From Monarcha castaneiventris obscurior (Eukaryota; Chordata; Aves; Passeriformes; Monarchidae), in the NCBI GenBank assembly GCA_026261815.1, contig JAMPIT010000890.1, positions 9,454,001-9,518,000 on the forward strand: 64,000 nucleotides of DNA, given 5' to 3'. A program made the translations under genes and the position numbers. This document shows positions 50,701 through 60,555 of the stretch, piece by piece. Positions within the stretch are counted from its first letter, which is position 1. Every line of letters starts with the position of its first letter. The notes below the pieces were generated by a model that saw nothing but the letters and a program-made list of their open reading frames with translations, was not told the origin of the DNA and searched no databases.

Positions 50701-53214
50701 GAGAAAACTCTTTATGATGAACCAAAGAGTAACCATCCAAGTATGAATAGCATCTAAAAATCGGGGGCAAAATTTTCCCACAGCACTTCAAGTGCTTAAA
50801 ACTTCATAGTAATTCTTTCTTTATTGCAGTTACTCTGCATATGATACTTCTCATGTGTAACATTCTAAGTATTTTATCAGCAAAAGTAGCTACTATTTTC
50901 CCTTCCCACCCACTCCTGTTCACTGTGGAGAAAGTAAAAGTATAGGAAGATTAAGCAATTTTCTGAAGTGGTGTAGAACATCTGCCATGAAGATGGGAAT
51001 AAAATCATGAAAGAGCAGTGCTGATCCCATCTCTTCAGTCACAAGACTTGCAAGAAGCCTATGCCCTCTGAAGGGACAGTGTGGAGGGCTGCCACTGGTG
51101 AGGAGGCTGTTGGGAGTGTCAAAGAGGCAGTTTCAATGTCTGCACATGTTCCCCAAAATGGAAAATATAGCCACACAGCTTTGCTAATTATTTTGAGAAG
51201 GCATGACCTGGTCATATTAAAGGTCTACCTATGACAAGGAAACAAAAGTAATTGTGCCTAAAAAAAAAATTTACACTTGACACTCATTCCTTTTTCAGTT
51301 CAAATTCTCATCATTAGAGGTTGCTGTCAATGCATTTCATTAAATATTGGAGTGGTTCTCTGCATCACCATTTTCTGTACTTGTTTGACTCATCTGAAGA
51401 ATTTCCACCACCACATAACTCTCATGGTTTCTTTGCCAGTCATACTGACAAGCTTTTATGTGCTGGTTTTTCTCTTTGCTGACTTTATTATTCTTTCAAA
51501 TTGCTAACCTTGTACTTATTTTGTTAAAAAACACAAGCGTAATATTCTTTGGGAAGCAACTAATTATAAATTTACACGTCTTTACCAGTAAAATTTCATG
51601 CAAATAAAATTATATAGATGCATAAAGAAAAATGTGGGTGTGAATCCATATATAGGGAAGGAAAAGCAATATGTGTTCTGTTATTGATTTTATTTTATTG
51701 CCTTTTGTTTCCTCAGAAATACAACTACCTGATGTTATAACATAAAGAAACTCTAAAACCTGGCTTTTTTTTCCCCCCTCAGAGCCTCACTTTAATAACC
51801 TGGCAATTTTTTATGATATTTATTCACTTGTGATTCTTGACAAAAAATATCATCCATCCAACATATTTTATTAATGTTGCCTTTTCCAAGAAAACTTGGG
51901 AAGCTAATATTTTATATATAGTCAAGAACTAGTTTAGGACCTGCTGTCCTTTTTCACAAATGGAAGGAAATGGCTGAGCTTTAAAAAAAAGAAATTGACC
52001 TGATTCTAGAAAGACCCTTGTTTTGAAGAAACCCAGCTGGCACCGTGAAAGAAAGCCATAGCAGGTTTCTAAATTTCCTGTTATCTATCCATCTGCTTTC
52101 TGTGCCAAATGTGGATGACATTATGAATAAAAACATTGAATAAAGACTGAGTGAAGACCTGCTAGTATGCTTCCTACTCAGATATTCAGGACTAGAAACA
52201 TAGTGTAGAAGCTTAGAAGAGGACTGCATAAATTAGTAATCTTGTTACCTTCAAGTGATCAGACATGGATAATCAGAATGATATCACTTGATCAGAATGC
52301 CTAAGGTCAAATAGTTAGGTAAATCATCAATGGACTTATTCTTCACTGATCTATTACACTATTGTCACCTTATAATCTGCGTGGAAGAACAACTCTAAGA
52401 AATCCTTGTTTCTTAGTAAGCGCATATGTTTTGCATTTTTGTTTTTATGGTGAGATTTTAACACGTCAATTTAAAATAAGTGTTTCAGATGTCCTTATGA
52501 AAAGAAAGAAAAATATTCCACACTGAGAAGACATATAAATTAAAATCCTACTACATACTCAACATTAAATGAAAGGATAATAACTGAAGTCCAGGCCAAA
52601 ATTAGCATTTCATGTTTGAAGTGTATGAAATATTTTTAAAAATTTTCAAATTCAATAAATTGCTCAAGACCACAAAAATTACTTAAATCCATCATGGAGA
52701 GGGATAATGTTTCGGAATCAGTAATGATTTACTTCCCTTACATTAATTAGGCAAGCCACAGTTTTTTCATTATCAGAAGAATATGCAAATTACACCACTA
52801 ACACGAAATAGCAACACGTACTTTTGTGCACTTATCTGTGCCCTATGTGCATGGGACAGTAACTGCAGCTTTAAAAGGAATGATGTTTCTCCATCCTGTG
52901 GCATGTTCTGCATCTGTGAATTTTGAAAAAGGCAAACCCTCCAACTATCTGTAGCTGCCTAGAACATAAGAAGAGGATTAACACCCAATATTTGCAAGAA
53001 TGAAAAGCCCCCTAATTATCCTGTTATGCTATGGGATGCTGACAGGGCTTGTGTGCATGAAAAAGCATCAGCTAAAACCCCTTAATATTCCCCAGGGGAC
53101 TTCTCTCTCATAATATTACTGTAAATTGTTTGATAATCCCAATCTTTTTCAATCTGTTCTAAGGTCCCTGTGTAAAACTGGCCAGAAAACTGCTCCCAGA
53201 TAGGAGCTACCCAC
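47771..53214. other. Non-coding stretch, no gene recognised
   Basis: AT-rich, unique-looking DNA. No exons, RNA genes or transposon bodies are recognised. A patch at 50120-50270 is repeat-free and CpG-containing (GACGTCAAACC near 50230, a CRE-like core) and may be regulatory. Small near-duplicates such as TCTATGCACTGTA/TCTATGTACTGTA near 50321-50350 are trivial. Confidence 0.5.
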
Positions 53215-53690
53215 CTTTCTCCATCAAAATGGGTGGAAGCTCTGTAGTATCTCTTCAGATTCCAGTGTTACTCAATATTTTTCTTAATGGCACAAATGAA
53301 GAAATAGAGTATGCAAGTATGCTTCTCACAGGTGCTGCTGACACCATCCTAGGAAACCTGTCAAAATTTTCTGAAGAGTTTACTTCCAAAAGTATCTTTA
53401 CAAATAGGAAACGTGATCTGAAAACACAATAATGGTATTTCAGTAAGTGCATGATACTGCATTTAGATAGAAATAACCAGCTGAACAAGAATGGGATGGA
53501 AAAGATACAAATGTTGTAATAATGTTCTTGTAGTTATGCATGATCATAGATTAAATATGAATTGTCAATATTACCCTGGTATAAACATGATAAATGACAT
53601 GCAATGATCAGTATGAAAGAGTTTAACCTGCAAAACTTGTGAATTAGTAACTCTGATCAGACCTGGTGTAAGTCAAGAAGTTCTTCAGTC
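53215..53690 (+). mobile_element. Ancient CR1 LINE fragment with RT-end remnant
   Basis: A decayed CR1 copy covering the end of the ORF2 reverse transcriptase and the sequence after it. An open frame of 67 codons from 53229 reads VLLNIFLNGTNEEIEYASML, which matches the CR1 pattern 'VLFNIFINDLDEGIE' (conserved region near the RT C-terminus). DNA further on matches too: GTGCATGATACTGCATTTAG, GATAGAAATAACCAG, CATGATCATAGATTAAATATG and CTCTGATCAGACCTGG are old CR1 wording in the right order. The expected residue pair after IFLN (Asp-Leu) is replaced, and gaps are frequent, so the frame is dead. Its high divergence suggests an insertion from an early amniote or early avian CR1 wave. Confidence 0.75.
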
Positions 53691-56600
53691 AATAATTTAC
53701 AGTCTCATTCTTCATGTCTGCATTTGCATGATGAGCTAAGACTAGAAGGCCTTGCTTTATGATCTATTCGAGCATGTCAAGGCTGTCGACATACCTTCTC
53801 TCACAGTCACACACATAATTAGAATTTTTTTCTTATTTGCAATGTCATCATGGCATGAAATTGCTTTATTTATTGAACTGCCTCATTTATTTTTGTTTCA
53901 AAAAAATATTAAACTTGTTTGCTAATCAATAGCAGTAGTTAGTTCAGTCAAGGGTGAACTAGGAGAATTATTTTAAAACACTGATATCAAGTTATTGATA
54001 TGTGCTGGATTGTAAGTCTCCCACTTGCAAGGCTACATGCAGATTCATTCTATGTCCAGAAATTCATATTGTGCAATTCAGTGTCCACAGATCAAGCTGT
54101 AGTGCTCAGACTGACTACCTGAAATAACAACAAGGATTAGCATTCACGTAGTGTCCAATGAACAAAGTTTGCCAGAGAAAAGGCTGATAAACTCCGTTTA
54201 TTTTTAAAAAGTACTGATATGTTCAAGTTCAGTATTGTGATTAAATAGCATCATATTTGGTGAATGTTTTGTCTAATGAGAACAAGAACACAGTCAATTG
54301 TTTTGCTTTACTTCACTTTTACAAATTAGTTTCATTTCAAATGCCCAGTTTAATTTGGCTTTGTTTCTTTGGTTGGATTTGATGCTGTAAATTTTGTTAC
54401 CAGGTATGTTTCTTCCTTGGTGTAGTCATGTTATTTGGCTCATGGCTTAGCTCTATCAGTTGCAGATGTATTTTAACTTTTCAGGGTTTGATTGCTGATA
54501 CAGTGCCTCTTCACATAGTGCCTGTGTCTCATCCAGGAGGAGAATATATTGCATTTTTCATGGGTGAAACAGATGATAATAGCTCTTGAACTTCTGTCTC
54601 CATCTGCTAGCCCAGGAGTCTGTGGGTCTGTGCCACTGTGGTTTTAGGAGATTCACATCAGGCCTTGAATCTAACTCAGTACCACAAAACCTTGGTTTGT
54701 TCTCCAAAAGCCAAATGGACTGGAAAACACAGTTTATAGAAGTTGAGCTCCACCCTGCCAAAAAGAAAAATAAATTAAAATGAGTTCCATCTTATACAGT
54801 TGTTTTTCTTCAAGTACCAATATCTTTGACTTAAAAAAGATCTGAGAACTTAATTAGCTGTACTGGAATATCACAGCAGATGGTTGCTCACAAGCACGTT
54901 CTTTGTATGGGGCATCCTAGAAAGAGAAAAATGAGCAGGTTTCCTTCTTTCACAAGCTTATTCAGTAAAGGAGCTATTGTGGAAATTCTGGAAAATGAAC
55001 CCTAGTAACAGAAAAATGTTGCTTTTCTATAGGCAAATAATTGGTCTGAAAAGGATCACAAAGCTCAGTCGACTATTTCAGATTCAGGAAGTAATGATAC
55101 TTGTGGGGGAACAGGAGTTTAGGGCATCTTCCTTTAGTCCAACAGTACATTCATTTGCTTTTCTTGAGTCCAGATACACAAGTTACTAAGGGACTGTGCT
55201 TGATTATTTTTAGATCTGGAGAGGATGGAATTACCCATCCCTATTCCCAAGTAGAGATAAAAATCTTGGTCCCTTCACCTCTACTGGACTTCATTTGGCC
55301 ACAAAAACTGGGAAGAGATTAGGAAGTGCCCCAACCCATTACGCAGTTCATCTGCAACTCTCACTGTGCCAGGCCACTCCCTGGTAGGGACAGGTTGTCA
55401 TTCCCCTGGATTTTGGACCCTTTTCACTGCAGAGCTAGAAACATTGCACAATTTTGTGGTCTGTGTAGGTACAGAAAACCATCCCAGAGGGTCCTACAAA
55501 ACAATCATGGCAAACACATGCTATAAAAGGTTAGCTCAGGAGACAAGCAAGCAGGAAGGAAGTTCGGCAGAGTTAATTTTCCCACTATCACTGCCTTTCA
55601 TGATTTTATTAGCATAGTTCATAAATTTTGCTTTGCAGATTTTTCACTTTTTTCAGATCAGGAGTCATGAGAGCCCACAACTGAACTGGTATACTTATAC
55701 AGTGTACAGTATACTTACTGGATGTACAAAGAAGTACATGTTGACATGAGGCATTTCTCTGCATAGCTTCTCCCTACTCAACTTCACATGACTGAGCTTC
55801 TCTCAGCCATTAGATCCACTGCGGTACCTCTTTCACCAAAATGCAGTAGGCAGTCTTCTGCTATGTGAGGAGCTGCAGGCACACCGAGCTGGCATGTAAG
55901 AGCTGCTGAGTGACAGCCAGGGAACAGATAACTGATGATGTGCAAGTTGTGAGAGCTGGATCAAGAGCAGAAGACTTAAACGCAGCACTGGTGGTGGCAG
56001 AAGTACGTGGCTCCTTACAGTTGCCTGTTTGAGAAGCAGCACAGCTTCACTAAATCCTCAGCAAACTTAATTTTATCCTCCTGGATTTTAATGAAGTCAT
56101 AGAACAGACTCTTTGCTAAAGAACCAAGACGTCCCTCAGGTAGTAACAGCATGACATTACTGAGACATCCCTGATGCAAATTGTGCAATCTGCTGTCTCC
56201 ACAATCCCTGAAGCATCCAGAGGTAGACATGCTGGCATTCATCAACCTCAGATGTAGGAGTGCCAGGCTTTTATCAGAACAGAAAAAATTCTGTAGCCCT
56301 GAAGCTGAACCCATTATCTATGCTGGTTCAAGGCAGCATCTCTACTTAAAGGCAGCACCAGATAAAAATACCGTGGATGCTGTCAAGACAGAAGCAATAA
56401 GTCACCTTCCCTTTTGGACTGGAGGGAGGTTTGTCATCTTGGGCTGTGATCTAAGAATTAGCTGCCACTAGTGCTGCAAAGTGCAAGAGATAATGGCTTT
56501 TTCTAGAACAGAATCTTGTTTTTGCCAATTCCCATCCTTCTGCACTGAAAGGAGGGTGTTAAGCCAGCCTTGCATTAGCTGGTGCTCACCCATCTCTCTT

Positions 56601-56710
56601 GCTTACTGCTTGTTATACATTTGGGCTTTCTCTTCAGCGGGGGTGGGGCCGTTGCCTCCAAGCACATTCTGCTCTTCAGAGAACGAGAAGCGGCTTTCAC
56701 CTATCAAGGA
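53691..56710. other. Non-coding stretch, no gene recognised
   Basis: No gene, RNA or named repeat. GC-richer patches near 55300-55560 and 56000-56480 hold open frames up to about 99 codons (minus, 56015-56314), but neither has a domain, a start context or splice sites I can defend. Confidence 0.5.
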
Positions 56711-57102
56711 TTCATAGAACCCGAATGGTTTGGGCTGAAAGGAACCTTAAAGATCATCTCTTCCAACTCCTCTGCCACGAGCAGGGGCATCTTCCACTAG
56801 ACCAGGTTCTCAGAGCTTCATTCAACCCGGCCTTGAGCACTTTCAGGGACGAAGCATCTGCAACTTCTCTGTGCAACCTGTTCCAGTGTCTTACCATCCC
56901 TGCAGTAAAGAATTTCTTTCTATTATTCGATCTAAACCTACCCTCTTTCAATTTAAAGCTATTTACTCCTCATTCTGTTACTACATGCCTTTGTAGTAGC
57001 TTTCTTGTAGGCTCTCTTTAGGTACTGGAAGTCTGCTATAAGAAGCCTTATCCTGCCCAGGCTGAACACCCCCAACATTTTCATCCTGTCTTCGTAGGAG
57101 AG
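56711..57102 (-). mobile_element. CR1 LINE 3' fragment
   Basis: A 5'-truncated CR1 copy in reverse orientation. On the plus strand it begins TTCATAGAACCCGAATGGTT (complement of the CR1 tail). It continues GGAACCTTAAAGATCATCTC, TTCCACTAGACCAGGTTCTC, TTCAACCCGGCCTTGAGCAC, GCAACTTCTCTGTGCAACCT and TTCCAGTGTCTTACCATCCC, and ends near CCTGTCTTCGTAGGAGAG. These are the standard CR1 3'-end blocks in order. Only about 390 bp remain. Long open frames through it (up to about 140 codons plus) are by-products of the element, not a gene. Confidence 0.95.
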
Positions 57103-57899
57103 TAGTTGACTAATGCATCTGGTGTGACATCCCTTCTTTCAGGAAGAAGCCAAGGATGTGGATCACTCTCATTCACTAAGTTCTCTTTATGTCATGTAGA
57201 GAGTTGGAAGAATTTGAGTGAAAAGTACATACTGTCTGTGTTTTGCTTTGAGATTTCACTTCTGATGTTGGGAAGAGTTAAAAGATTGGGATATTTTGGG
57301 TTTTTCTCAGAAGAAAATCCCAACTTTTCTTGTCCAACAAGATACAATTTGAAAAGTCTGATTTTCTCTCTGAGTTTAGGAAAATGCCTCTTGGTTCTAG
57401 ACATGAACAAAAGCCCCCCCATTTGTTCAGTCAGAATTACTAACAGTGTCCTTAATGATCTCCAGCAGCAGGGCAAATTGGCTTTCTGAATTGTTTCAAA
57501 ATGTAAAAAGCATGTTGTAGATTCCCTAAAGATGCAGATACTCATCTTACTACTTTCCTGTTGCTAGGCTACTTGCCTGACTAACACTAGTGCTGTCCTT
57601 GAGCAGACATCCAGTTCCCTCGCTCCAAGGAGAGCTTGTGAATCTCCAGGACATGGTAGGAATTTTCCACCATCTTCATTTAAGGATGGCCATACCTCTA
57701 CAAAGTAAGCACACACATTAGACAGGTACTTGAAAAAAAAAAATCTTTGTGTCAATGTGGAAAAAAAATTAATTATGAAGCCAAAATGCACTGTTTAGGT
57801 TTCTGGAAAATGAGATTCATAAAGACATGGGTGACTAAAGGGAAGAAAATCCAACTGAATGTAACTGCAGTTAAACTCATGATACACTTCATTTTTTGG
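57103..57899. other. Non-coding stretch, no gene recognised
   Basis: Sequence after the CR1 copy with frames of 117-127 codons overlapping on opposite strands (about 57106-57545). Neither shows a domain and both are interrupted in the flanks, so I do not call a gene. The first 80 bases may be further CR1. Confidence 0.5.
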
Positions 57900-58420
57900 G
57901 GCTAGTTTTATGCACAGTTAGTGAGGACAGCTGACCCACTTAATTGCAGATTGGCATTTAGAAGTGACAGCAGCCAGCACAAAGAATATGACCATCTCTC
58001 GGAAGTGGTAATGCCAATTTATTACGGCAAGAATAACTTCTGTACTTGACCAAACAACTGCCCAGTGAGAGGGAAAAATGCTTTTATCATGCTTCAGGCA
58101 ATATGCATATTATTTTCAGGTGTTTTTCATGAGCTGGAACTAATAATTCAGATTAAAAAGAATTGAAGTCAACAACTCAAGGTAAACAAATATTAATTAA
58201 GTCAATGCAGGTGACTCATTTCTGGTTTATGAATGAGGTAACAGTGGTGCTCTTTTACTTTGCTTAAGCCCCCTAAATTTAGTTTGTTGTTTTTCTGACC
58301 ATAGCACAAGGTTTGATGTAGCCCCTGTTGCCAAGGGCTCCATGACTCCTAAAAGATACTGACTGGCTTTTAGCGAGCCTTGGAAACAGTTTTTTCCTTG
58401 CTCTTTTCTGGAACAGGGCC
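57900..58420. promoter_or_regulatory. Candidate conserved non-coding element with FOX, OCT and AP-1 sites
   Basis: A repeat-free block with a forkhead site GTAAACAA at 58182-58189 joined to ATTAATTAA (58192-58200), an exact AP-1 site TGACTCA at 58212-58218, and an octamer-like palindrome ATATGCATAT at 58101-58110. ACTTAATTGC and CCAATTTATTACGGC homeodomain-like cores lie around 57935 and 58012. CpGs are retained in places. No coding frame or transposon crosses it. A distal enhancer is plausible; conservation is untested. Confidence 0.32.
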
Positions 58421-59791
58421 TCCGAGCATCTTAAATCAGTGTGATATACGTGCATAAAATAATCAGTGTTGCAAAAAGAGGAATGTTGTATTTGCTGGCC
58501 TTTTGAAACAAGTAAATAACTTTATCTGACTCTGCACTGGGAATTAGTAGCAAAATTGTATGGTTTACAACATATAGCTGCATTTATTGTTTACATTATT
58601 AATTTGGAGTAGTCAGGATTTTAAATTAAGTTTCTTTCTCAGGCTATCTCGAAAAATATTGCTTGATATGGTGCTTGTGTACTGAAGTCATCCTGGCCTT
58701 GATTAAAATATTGACATCTGAACTAAGAATAGAACATATATTGTGCTACATGCCACACGCAAAAGTAATTTTAAAACTGTATACTTTCCTTAAACTAATC
58801 TCATCTTTCCTGGCTTGCAGTTGAATGAAATAGTTTTATAGTTAAAAGAGAATTTGCATAATGCTTTTAAAAGTCTTAATAGCTATAATAATTTTAATCT
58901 ACTATGGAGTGTTTGTAATGTATAGTGAGCTGAAGCATTTAATTGTGTAAAAAGGAATATTAAGGCACATCTTCTAATCGAAAGAGTAATGGAAATATTA
59001 AGTATGATGGGTTTTGTTATTTTTTCCTAATTGCATCTGGACATCCAATTTTATTACTTCTTTCTAAGCCCAAATGACCATGAAAACTGAGGTTAAATCT
59101 TCACTATCAGAGATATGCTGAAATAAGCTCTATGCAGGTGTTTTATTTAGTATCCTCTCTGGGATTGTACCAGTTGGCTCTGCTGAGACCTGATCCTTCC
59201 CCCAGTCAGTCAATTAATGTTTCTCCATTCATGCTCTTTTAGCTAGGTTCAGGGCTTCTGTTATGATTGGTGGGTTTTATTTATTTACTGGAATATGAAA
59301 GACAAAAAATATGAGTACTTCTCTTCAGTGTGCTATTTAGGCAGCTGTCAGTCTCATCAAGAGGTGCAGCAGATCTGACATAAAGGACCTGCAGCTGTCC
59401 CAGAACAAAACACACATTGCACATAATAACAGCCCCACTCAGATTTCCCCCCTCAAGTGTCCAGGCCAAATACCACAGCATACAATCAATGCAAATCTCT
59501 GAGCAGAGTGTAATATGGCCATTTTTCACAGATTTGATGCAATTCATCTTGTTGAACACACTTTTTTTTTCTTTTTCTGATGGTGGTTTCAAGTGGGAAA
59601 CTTATTTCTTTGGTAACTGTGTACAATTTTATGGCAGCTTTGTCAGGAAAGCATCATTTTATTCAATCTTGCCATCTTTACAAAATGAGGTAAAATTTTG
59701 TGGCTGTGCAATGAAACCAGCAAGACGGTAAGAACAAAATTTCTACCATGCCAGATATTTGTGCTGAGTAAGCTTAGGAATTCTGCTGTAC
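58421..59791. other. Non-coding stretch, no gene recognised
   Basis: AT-rich sequence with no recognisable repeat. Overlapping opposite-strand frames near 59281-59731 (about 103 codons each) have no domain. GTAC at 59788-59791 is a possible target duplication of the LTR that follows. Confidence 0.5.
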
Positions 59792-60545
59792 TGGCTACTT
59801 TTTCAGGTGCCTGTCAGAGACTGGAAAAGGTGATCTGTTTCGAGACATTTTGGGGCCTTGGAATGTGTGGTAGGGGGTGGGTCAGGCTTTGCTCTGGTGA
59901 GGTGGTGCCCTGCCCCAACACCCTCCAGCCCCACAGTGCTGGTTGGAAATGGCACACTGGAGACAGCCCCCCAGTACCACCTAACCCACCTGTGAGTGGC
60001 TGAGAGACCAAAGCCCCACCTGGGAGGAAGGCCCAGGATGGGCTAAAAAGGTTTAAGAAGGGTCACCATGAGGCAAGCACGTTGTCCTTGAACCCTACCT
60101 TCGTCTTGGGGCTTTACATCACTAGAACCCAGGAGCTGGTAACTATGGCTGTCTTTCTAGATCTTTCCTGTCTTTCCGTTTTTCTCCCTTTCTTCGAGTC
60201 TCTTCTCACAGAACGTTGAATAGTTCAAAGGTTTTCTATGTTAAATGGGCTAAGTCTATGCTGGGATAAGTGATGTTATGTAGTATTTATCCTTTTGCCA
60301 ATGTTCTTTAATTTCCAATAGTTTGCCAGTAAATATTTGTGTGCTTTTACCTCTTGAGAATATTTGGTTGGGATTACCCAGAGCAAAAGAACCTTGGTTT
60401 AGCCCAAGGTTTGAGTGACTAGGGTGTAACAGTACAATAAAAAAAAATATTTGTGTGCTTTTACCTCTTGAGAATATTTGGTTGGGATTACTCAGAGCAA
60501 AAGAACCTTGGTTTAGCCCAAAGTTTGAGTGACTGGGATGTAACA
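59792..60545 (+). mobile_element. Probable solo LTR of an unclassified ERV
   Basis: A GC-rich block (especially 59860-60010) set into AT-rich DNA, with an LTR-like plan on the plus strand. A TATA-like GGCTAAAAAGGTTTAAG lies near 60039-60055, followed by pyrimidine-rich sequence around 60150-60210. The last part ends in TGTAACA. With a left end at TGGCTAC and a right end at GTAACA the element would have TG...CA ends and a 4-bp GTAC repeat on both sides (59788-59791 and 60546-60549), but a 4-bp match is weak evidence. There is no primer-binding-site or internal gene sequence to the right. I could not match it to a named family. The 3' third contains a 114-bp tandem duplication. It could instead be another kind of repeat. 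Confidence 0.5.
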
Positions 60546-60555
60546 GTACCATAAA
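60331..60555. repeat. 114-bp tandem duplication
   Basis: A unit starting AAATATTTGTGTGC runs from 60331 to 60444 and is repeated from 60445 to about 60555. I count five substitutions over roughly 111 aligned bases and no indels, so about 4-5 percent divergence. The period is 114 (38 codons), so a minus-strand frame of 98 codons reads through both copies with a duplicated peptide; that is a by-product, not a gene. Each copy ends with TGTAACAGTAC, the apparent LTR end plus flank. Confidence 0.92.

Noticed and set aside
56015..56314. 99-codon minus-strand frame in a GC-richer patch
   Set aside because: Looks protein-like in composition, but I recognise no domain and find no supporting exon structure.
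56599..57021. 140-codon plus-strand open frame
   Set aside because: It runs mostly through the reverse complement of a CR1 3' end, so it is repeat-derived.
57106..57545. Overlapping frames of 117 and 127 codons on opposite strands
   Set aside because: Mutually antisense, no domain and no supporting signals; chance in sequence with few stop codons.
60256..60552. 98-codon minus frame with duplicated peptide
   Set aside because: The internal repeat simply reflects the 114-bp DNA duplication (38 codons), which keeps frame; it lies within a probable LTR.
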